A program made the translations under genes and the position numbers. Shown here piece by piece: positions 57,067 to 64,000 of a stretch of DNA of 64,000 bases; position 1 is the stretch's first letter; every line of letters starts with the position of its first letter. Origin of the DNA: Boesenbergia rotunda. Taxonomy: Eukaryota > Streptophyta > Magnoliopsida > Zingiberales > Zingiberaceae. The stretch spans positions 186,001 through 250,000 of the forward strand of contig JAGFNQ010002597.1 in NCBI GenBank assembly GCA_024364735.1. The letters run 5' to 3'. The notes under the pieces are model-generated. The model was not told where the DNA came from and made no database searches. It worked only from the letters and a program-made list of their open reading frames with translations.

Positions 57067-58929
57067 TGTTGGTGAGAGCCCTAGAGCCGATCATGTAATG
57101 ATTGTATGGACTAATTTGTATCATATTCCTATGTATAAATAAAGGCATGTTTTATGGTTATTATACTTACGTGTATTTGTGCCAATTAGCTAAGTATAAT
57201 AATGTCCTTGAGTAGAAGGTTCTTATCTATATCAATCGATTGGTTGAATCGATAGTGAGATGATATGGAGAACACTACTCTAAATTATTCCTAGTCGAGT
57301 ATTAACATTCAGGGACAATGTTAATACGTAGAGACTAGCATGTAGGTCAACATGATGACTTGATCTCATAAGTCATGGATATAGAGATATCAAGTTGACA
57401 CATGGGTATGCATTAGAGAATGTATATTGAATGACCCGCCATGAGAAAGTATCATGGATCGTTATATGAGTGTCATATACTTTCTCATGTGGCTATTAGT
57501 ATGACTATTAGTCCTTGGACCTGAAGTCACCATGGATTCCTACATAAGGAGTTGCGTACTTTGGCTTCGTCAAACGTCACCCGTAAATGGGTGGACTATA
57601 AAGGCGATTACTGGGTATGTAACAAATTATGGAGAGGGATGTGAGTGATGTAGATGGGATCTATCCCTCCTATATGACGGGAGCGATATCGTATTCTTGA
57701 TAGAGTGAGACCACAAAGTGCATGGCCATGCCCAAGTGAGTCAATATGAGATATTGAGCTCACTTGATTAGTGTGAGTCTACTTGGAGTTCAAGATATAG
57801 ATTGACTCGACGATGACACGGTCTATGCCTCAATTGAGTCAATCTAGATATCAAGGATAGAGGGACATTATCATATATTGTGAGAGTCACAATTATTAGT
57901 CACAAGGTGATGTTGGATCTCAACATTCTTGTAACTTGGGTAGCAATGATGTGTTGCTAGATACCGCTCATTGCTTATGTTTCTAAGAGGTTAGAAGCAT
58001 TGCCAACGTTACAAGAACCTATAGGGTCACACGCAAAGAACAAATAGATGGAGAAAAATTGAAGTCAAGTTTGACTTGGCTAAATATGGAAAGTCCATAA
58101 AAGGCAAGTTTGACTTGACCTAAATCCAAATCAAGTTTGACTTGACTTGGTTCTACTTCAAGTTAGACTTGACATGGGAGAAGAAATGGAGTCAAGTTTG
58201 ACTTGACTATTTATGGAAAGTCCATAAAAGGCAAGTTTGACTTGACCTAAATCCAAATCAAGTTTGACTTGACTTGGTTCCACTTCAAGTTAGACTTGAC
58301 ATGGGAGAAGAAATGGAGTCAAGTTTGACTTGACTATTTATGGAAAGTCCATAAAAGGCAAGTTTGACTTGACCAAAACCCACCTCACCTTTGTTTGACC
58401 AAGTGATGACTTGGTTTCCCCCCATTTGAATTTCGAATTCAAATTGAAAGGGGATATGGAAGGCCACTTAATGGCACTTAGTAGCCATTATGGCCGGCCA
58501 CCTAATGGCCATTAATGGCCATTAAGTGGCCGGCCACCATGAGGGAACAAAACCGATGTTTTTGTTTCATTTTGGTTAGTGAGGCTTTTCTTCTTCTCTC
58601 TGGTTTTTCGGTTGGAGTGCTTCTTCGACCTCTCCTCTTGGCCGAAACCTATAGGGTGCTAGCACACCTAAGGTTTTGATCCATCTTCATTTGTTCGCGT
58701 GGATACGTATAGAGGAGTGTCTGCTTTGATACTCTACGAGATCCGGCAGCCTTTTGGACAAGAGGGAAAGCGAAGGGCTACGCGTCAAGGGTAATGATTC
58801 TTATCATGTAGATCTAATGTAGATTAAACTCGTACTCGTAATTTATTTTATGTTCGCACGGATCCGTGGCCGAACTTCTGGGGTTTCCGCAACGCAAAAA
58901 GCGGTTTTTGCGGCCTAGAATTTCCAACA
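57067..58929 (+). mobile_element. family B solo LTR in gypsy 2 integrase, TSD TTGGG
   Basis: TGTTGGTGAG to TTCCAACA, 1863 bp, flanked by TTGGG at 57062-57066 and 58930-58934. It is very close to the LTRs of the complete element up to 58060, then carries an extra 127-bp repeat unit and a more diverged segment around 58380-58620. Absence of any internal part shows LTR-LTR recombination after insertion. Confidence 0.93.
58064..58375 (+). repeat. 127-bp W-box repeat, expanded copy
   Basis: Unit starts at 58064, 58191 and 58318, exactly 127 bp apart: two full and one partial copy, one more than in either LTR of the complete element. Confidence 0.9.
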
Positions 58930-58978
58930 TTGGGAACTCCATAAAGTCTGATTATCTCCTTGGCATATAATTGAGCTA

Positions 58979-59973
58979 GTGTCATTAATAGCTCTATGAT
59001 GTAATTATATGCATATATCATAATTATTTAACTATTATAATTATGGGTAAACCTAATAATAGTATGCTTCCGAAATATTAGTTCACAACATGAGCTATGA
59101 ATTATATTAGTTAATGGTTATTACATGATAAGTGAGATCATATTTATTATATTACCATAAAATAACTTAAGGAAATCTTATATATTATATATAAGATAAT
59201 AGTGAAACATACGTTGATAATTCTAATATTTATAATTAGTATGAAAATATAGTGGACCTCTAATCTACAATAGGTGTTAATATAATTAGGACACTACCCT
59301 ATGCGTATCATTTTAGGTTATACTGTATGACTTATACCATTAATTATATTAGTATTAGTATAATGGAACTAATGCTATACGCTAACATAGGTGAGAGTGT
59401 TATAATCTAATGTATGTAGGCTATCATATAATTCCCTACATGAAACTATATTATAGGTTATACATAATATCATAAATTATAGTAATTTGTCATATAAATT
59501 ATAGGTATGATACCTATAATTGCTTATGGAATAATATGTATAGGTGATAACTTATATGTTGAGATGATACATGTCAACCTGTATATAGGCTCATATTAAG
59601 AACCTAAATGATAGGTGAATTGTGACAATACTTATATGATAAGGAATTAGTATAGCTATATTTATAATAATCTTATATTAGTACACACTCTCATATTATT
59701 ATCATATGCTTTATATAATATAATATAATTATATTATATGATTGGTAACTTATATAATGTATAGGTTATATAATATTATGTTAATACTAGGTACACCTTA
59801 CTTACTAATATTATGATGGTGCTCAATTAATACCATGTTTATGAACATAAGGTTGAGTCACACTTATGACTAATCGTATTATGACTAACTTAGACCTAAT
59901 GTATAAGGCAGAATACTTATACATGATTGTCTTATGATATGACTTAAGATAAGTTATGATATAAGGTATATTG
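58979..59973. other. AT-rich ~1-kb stretch of unknown origin inside gypsy 2
   Basis: Replaces the integrase N-half, RT, protease and most of gag between two recognisable chromovirus blocks. Very AT-rich, with many short words such as TATAGGT, TTATATTA and GGTTATAC in both orientations. No LTR ends, terminal inverted repeat or coding frame was found. The sharp switch back to gag at about 59974 suggests an insertion or filler joined during a deletion. Confidence 0.6.
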
Positions 59974-60056
59974 AGCATCAGGTCGGTCGATGAAGTAGTC
60001 TCATTAATTCCATTACTCTGTCTTCTAGTCATACTTCCCTTCATAAGGGTCAAGTA
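59974..60056 (-). pseudogene. gypsy 2 gag N-terminal fragment
   Basis: Minus-strand peptide with the pattern SMTRRQSNGINETTSSTDLM, matching the start of gypsy 1 gag (VARRQSKRLNETTPSPDLM). It keeps an ATG at the position where gypsy 1 has GTG. The rest of gag is missing. Confidence 0.8.
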
Positions 60057-60335
60057 TGGATAATATGAGTTATTGCTCTTCCTACCCCCACACTAAATTC
60101 TAAATTATTTGATCTTCCTAAATAAAACAATAGAAAAATATCGTTCATATGTACATATTTTGCAAATAAAATATGCAAATACTTTCCATCATCTATCATA
60201 AGGTATCATTCATTCTTACATATTCTAGAATCATAAAGTATCCTAGAAGTGCTTACTGTCATAAGATATGCAAAGAGGTACTTACTTGGAAGAGGCAGGA
60301 AGAGGGCTTGATGGGTGTGTAGTGAGATGGTTACT
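60057..60335 (-). mobile_element. gypsy 2 leader
   Basis: Non-coding leader collinear with 49839-50088. Confidence 0.75.
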
Positions 60336-60347
60336 GCTCTGATACCA
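60336..60347 (-). other. primer-binding site of gypsy 2
   Basis: Plus-strand GCTCTGATACCA, complement of the initiator methionine tRNA site, three bases from the LTR end at 60351. Confidence 0.92.
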
Positions 60348-60350
60348 ACC

Positions 60351-60597
60351 TGTAACGCCCGCTTTTTTTTCCATAAAGCGGCGTTACGTTAACATACTTA
60401 AGGCATGTAGACATCATAATGCAGCGGAAACCTTTAAACTTACACCTACATGCACTTACTACCATTCCTAGCATCCTAACATGGGAACTTGGCATGTTAA
60501 CTTTATACTTAGCATCATATCATGTCATACTTAGCATCATGTCATACTTAGCATCATATCATGTCATACTTTAGCATCATGTCATAGAGTCACATTC
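60351..60597 (-). mobile_element. 5' LTR of gypsy 2, truncated
   Basis: Matches 52717-52967 of its 3' LTR nearly base for base and stops after CACATTC where Sirevirus LTR sequence begins. Confidence 0.88.
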
Positions 60598-61693
60598 CGG
60601 GTGCAATCGGTTCCTACTCCAAGGCCCACGGTCCTTGACCGTTTACGTTGGGCAATTCTATAGTCGTCAAAAGTCTTTTACAAATTGAGTACAGATATAG
60701 AACTAAAAATTGAATTTGCAACACTTTCCGTAAATTAAATTTACCAACGCCCGAGGTGGATCGAAGTTCGGAGCAGAGGGTCATCGTCGACACTGGAATC
60801 TCGAAGTCGAAGCTTGTTGGAGTGTAGCACTTGAACGAAAGTGCTTGGAGCGTTATGAGCGAAGATATCTGAAGCCTTGGGGGTGAACCCCCTTTTATAG
60901 CACCCATAGGGGCGCCTGTGTCGATGAGGGCGCCTATATGTGGCCTCTCCTGCGCGAACTCTTATCCGCAGGCTTGGTCAGCGCTTATCCTCTTCACAGA
61001 GGCACCTGGGCTGATGGGGGTGCCCGTATGGTCCCAGGAACCTGAGCTGCTTTAGTCCAGAGGCTTCATGGCAGTTTGCTTCGTTTGCTTCGGTTTAGCC
61101 TTCCATTGGGGCGCCTGTATCCATCCGAGCGCCTAGCCCCAGTGAGGCGCCTCAGCTCCAGAAACTCATTCCTTCGATCCCTACAACCAAGGTTAGTTCC
61201 ACAACAAAAAGAAGCAAACATGATAGCCATTATTTACAGCCTAAGCTGTCTTGGTTCTGACTTTGGGTCTCCCAAATGGAACCCTAGGTCGAACCGACGC
61301 CTACTGTTCCCTAGCACGGGGAACGCGTCCTCACCTACTCCTCTCAGGAGAGATTACCTTTTGCAAACCGGCTCCTCCGGTTAGACTTCTACCCAATCCT
61401 CCCGATCAGGTCTTCGTGCCCAGTCCATGACCAGGACTTCTTGCTCAACTTCCGGTCAGTCCTTCGGTGCCTAGCTTTTTGCCAGGACTTCTTGCCCAGT
61501 CCTTGACCAAGACTTCTTTACCCAATTTCTTGTCAGTCTTCTTGCCCAGCCCTTTGCCAGGACTTCTTACCTAGTGTACCTAGGACTTTCCTGCACACTT
61601 AGTAAGCTTGTTAGATCACAATAACACCTTAACATCTGAACCCTTTGCCATTATCAAAACACAGGTTTGACATAGGTGCTTCCTGCACCAACA
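60598..61693 (-). mobile_element. antisense Sirevirus LTR, lacking its 3' end
   Basis: On the minus strand it starts TGTTGGTGCAGGAAGCACC at 61693, next to a purine tract, and has a TATA box (60892-60899, inverted). The part near 60600-60640 matches the Sirevirus LTR at about 32865-32915 (sequence around GTAGGA and GGGCCTT), so roughly the last 200 bp of the LTR are missing at the junction with gypsy 2. No target duplication is visible. Open frames 60614-60907 and 61076-61384 are LTR sequence. Confidence 0.75.
60905..61155. repeat. GCGCCTG / GGCGCC-rich repeats in the Sirevirus LTR
   Basis: At least six imperfect copies of GGCGCCT or GGCACCT with spacers containing GATGGGGG or GATGAGGG. GC-rich against an AT-rich background. 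Confidence 0.65.
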
Positions 61694-62580
61694 ATCTTCT
61701 CCTTTTTGATTTATGGCAACACGGTTCAAAAAGTTAAGTTTAAAAAGTTAACAAGCAAAGAATTAAAAAAAAATATTTAGTTTTCTCCCCTTGAAACGAA
61801 TATTCTCCCCTTGAGTTTTTCAAAGATATGTGGGGTTTTTGAAAATCTTCTAAGTCCTTAAAAAGATTTTGCAATTTTTTAACACCTAGAAAATTTTACA
61901 AAAAGGTTTTACACTTAGAAAAAATTTCCAAAAGAAGTTTTTCACACTTAGAAAAATTTCAGAAGAGGTTTTTTCATACTTAGAAAAATTTTCCAAAAGA
62001 AGTTTTTCACACTTAGAACAATTTCCAAAAGAAGTTTTTCACACTTAGAAAAATTTCAAAAGAGTTTTTTTCACACTTAGAAAAATTTTCCAAAAAAGTA
62101 TTTCACACTTAGAACAATTTTCCAAAAGAAGTTTTTCACACTTAGAAAAATTTCAAAAGAGGTTTTTCATACTCAGAAAAATTTTTCAAAAAAAGTTTTT
62201 CAAGTTATACTTAGAAAATTTTCTTGAATAGTTTTTTAAGTTTTTCATACGTAGAAAATTTTCCAAAAAGTTTTTCATGTTATACTTAGAAAATTTTCTT
62301 GAAAATACTTCGTGCAGCAAAAACACTTCTGAAAATAGATCGTCACTTAGAACCAGTTAAGCACTTTGGTTATTTACTTTACTTTTTGAAAAAAAGATAA
62401 AATTTTGAAAAAAAAAATTATCCTTGCCTATCTCTCCCCCTTTGCCATATATAAAAAAAAATGATACTAATTATAGCAAAAAAAATTAGAGAGAAAAAAT
62501 GAAGTTCTGTATTGAACCAACTCTAGTAAGTTTAGGCATAAATTGGACCAAACCAAATTAAATCGTTTTTGTTTGGGTCC
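61694..62580 (-). mobile_element. antisense Sirevirus 3' non-coding region with tandem array
   Basis: Reading on the minus strand toward the LTR: a purine-rich tract with ATATATGGCAAAGGGGGAGA (about 62425-62446), a tandem array (61900-62300) and a second purine tract beside the LTR (61694-61712). No coding part. This is the stretch between pol and 3' LTR of the element; pol itself is absent because another LTR starts at 62581. Confidence 0.7.
61900..62300 (-). repeat. ~30-40 bp tandem array in Sirevirus 3' region
   Basis: About ten imperfect copies of a unit containing CACACTTAGAAAAATTTCC then AAAAGAAGTTTTTCA, with length variation in the A and T runs. Confidence 0.85.
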
Positions 62581-64000
62581 TGTCTGTAGGGATCTATAGG
62601 TAAAAACATTTAAAATTGCAGCAGAAATAAGATCCCTCATGCGATTCATGCGAAAGAAAAACTCATACAAAGTGATCTACAATTCCTATCTTATAGGAAT
62701 ACCATTGTGCGCACCCTTCGCTTATCCCGCTAGTCCTTTGGTTTGTCGGATCTCTTGCATATTCATGTGTCCGTGCCTCTATGCATATCTACATGAACAC
62801 AATCTATGCCTCGGAGAAGAACCACCTTAGTTGTGCTAGCAACTCGGGATGGTTCACAAAGCACAAGAACCTCCACTAGGGAGTTATGGACAAGGAGGAA
62901 GAAAGAAGAGGAAGAGAGATGCACCCTCTAGCCTTTGACAAGGGGGGGGGGTATTTATACTCATCTAATGAATACCAAGGGTCTATGTCCCTTGAGCTCC
63001 TCTCATCTTAATCCTAATAAAACCCGCGGCCCAATGAATACCAAGCCTCTTGGTATTCCTTGAGACTCTTAATATTCTATTCATCTAATGAATAGAATGT
63101 CTCTTAGCCTTCCTCTTAAATAATATTTATTAAACCCTTTAATGAATATTATCCATAATTAAGTGGTTGAGTCTAATCTAGATGAGTCTAACTCAAATTA
63201 GACTCAATCCCATAATCTAATTGGATTCACTTGAGTCTAACTCAATTAATCCAATTCGAATCAAATCTTAGTCAAACCAAGATCAATTGATCTCTGAAGC
63301 ATCGTGTCCTTAGTGTGTGACCCAATAGGTTCTCGTAATGTTGGCAATGTGTCTAAACCACTTTAGACACATAAGCAATGAGTGACATCTAGCAATGCAT
63401 CATTGCTACCCAAGTAACAAGAAAAGTCGAGATCCGACTAAACCTCCGTGACTATGATAATGTATCACCTTATCCTTCTATCCTCGATATCTAGATTGAC
63501 CAATGAAGCATAGACCGTGTCATCCTCAGTCAATCTTGTGTTTCTTGATCCCCGAGTAGACTCACTCAAACAAATGAGCTGAATATCTCATATTGACTCA
63601 TTTGAGCATGATCATGTGTTTTAGTAGTCCTACTCGATCAAGGGGCCCACAGATATCACTCCCGTCATATGGGAGGGATAGATCCCATCTACATCACTCA
63701 CATCCCTCCACATAATTCATTACATACCCAGTGATCGCCTTTATAGTCCACCCTGTTACGGGTGACGTTTGACGATACCAAAGTACATAACTCCTTATGT
63801 AGGGAACTGTAGTGACTTCAGGTCTAAGGACTATTCATACTAATAGTCACATGAGAAAGTTTATGTCACTCATATGACAATCTATGAAACTTTCTCATGG
63901 CAGGTCAATTCACTATACATTCTCCAATGTATACCTATGTGTCAACTTGATATCACATATCCATGACTTGTGAGCTTAAGTCATCAGTTGACCTACATGC
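62581..64000 (-). mobile_element. antisense B2-type copia LTR, runs off the window
   Basis: Reverse complement of the LTR type at 18785-20603: the match is clear from 62610 (GAAATAAGA near the LTR end) and strong in 63320-64000, for example the block matching 19560-19740. It begins TGTCTGTAGG at 62581, the LTR 3' end on its own strand. The GAGCTCGG tandem array of the other copy is lacking here. Whether it is a solo LTR or part of an element cannot be told. Confidence 0.8.

Larger units (their letters stand above)
52717..60597 (-). mobile_element. antisense Del/Tekay-like chromovirus, gypsy 2 (deleted)
   Basis: 3' LTR 52717-56160, PPT, integrase end, then a family B solo LTR (57067-58929), an AT-rich stretch (58979-59973) in place of the rest of pol, gag start, leader, PBS and the first 247 bp of the 5' LTR, cut at about 60597 by a Sirevirus fragment. 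It is related to but distinct from gypsy 1. Confidence 0.88.

Noticed and set aside
61076..61384. 102-codon plus-strand frame
   Set aside because: Antisense of a Sirevirus LTR with GGCGCC repeats; no domain.

Overview
The window is nuclear DNA from a flowering plant, made almost wholly of LTR retrotransposons inserted into one another. Three things show this: plant-type Ty1/copia (Angela/Tork-like and Sirevirus-like) and Ty3/gypsy (Del/Tekay-like, Tat/Athila-like) coding sequences, initiator-Met tRNA primer-binding sites, and 5-bp target-site duplications. I see no host gene, rRNA, functional tRNA or CRISPR array. The species cannot be named from the sequence; a large, repeat-rich genome and a heterochromatic position fit best.

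Layout, left to right. 1-5618: 3' end of a Tat/Athila-like gypsy element (purine-rich tail, polypurine tract, LTR), then a second LTR-like fragment. 5619-17887: at least four pieces of one copia family ('family A') in both orientations: a decayed pol with its 3' LTR (7354-9389), an antisense element (9390-14890) carrying a solo LTR (11089-12911, TSD CTAAC), and two stacked sense LTRs (14891-16036 and 16037-17887). 16037-31394: a second family A element, broken by a solo LTR in its leader (18785-20603), a complete copia element in its gag (21308-30294, TSD CAAGC, 'family B') and a Sirevirus in its integrase (31395 onward). 31395-39237: the decayed Sirevirus. 39238-52716: an antisense Del/Tekay chromovirus (gypsy 1) with a solo LTR (40084-42854, TSD CATAT) in its 3' LTR. 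52717-60597: a second related chromovirus (gypsy 2) inserted in gypsy 1's 5' LTR and itself carrying a family B solo LTR (57067-58929, TSD TTGGG). 60598-62580: antisense 3' end of another Sirevirus. 62581-64000: an antisense LTR of the 18785-20603 type, running off the window.

Only the family B copia element looks capable of function: one open 1321-codon gag-pol, DTG protease, D,D(35)E integrase, YVDD reverse transcriptase, RNase H, PBS, PPT, TSD, and LTRs that differ at about 11 positions in 1.76 kb. All other elements carry stops, frameshifts or deletions.

The non-coding parts hold the less expected signals: twin stem-loops with different but pairing outer stems in the family B leader; a W-box-rich 127-bp tandem repeat and long palindromes in its LTR; and, in three different Tekay-type LTRs, a tRNA-like A-box/B-box/T-run module on the strand opposite to the element plus a GGCCGAA motif recurring about every 120-155 bp.
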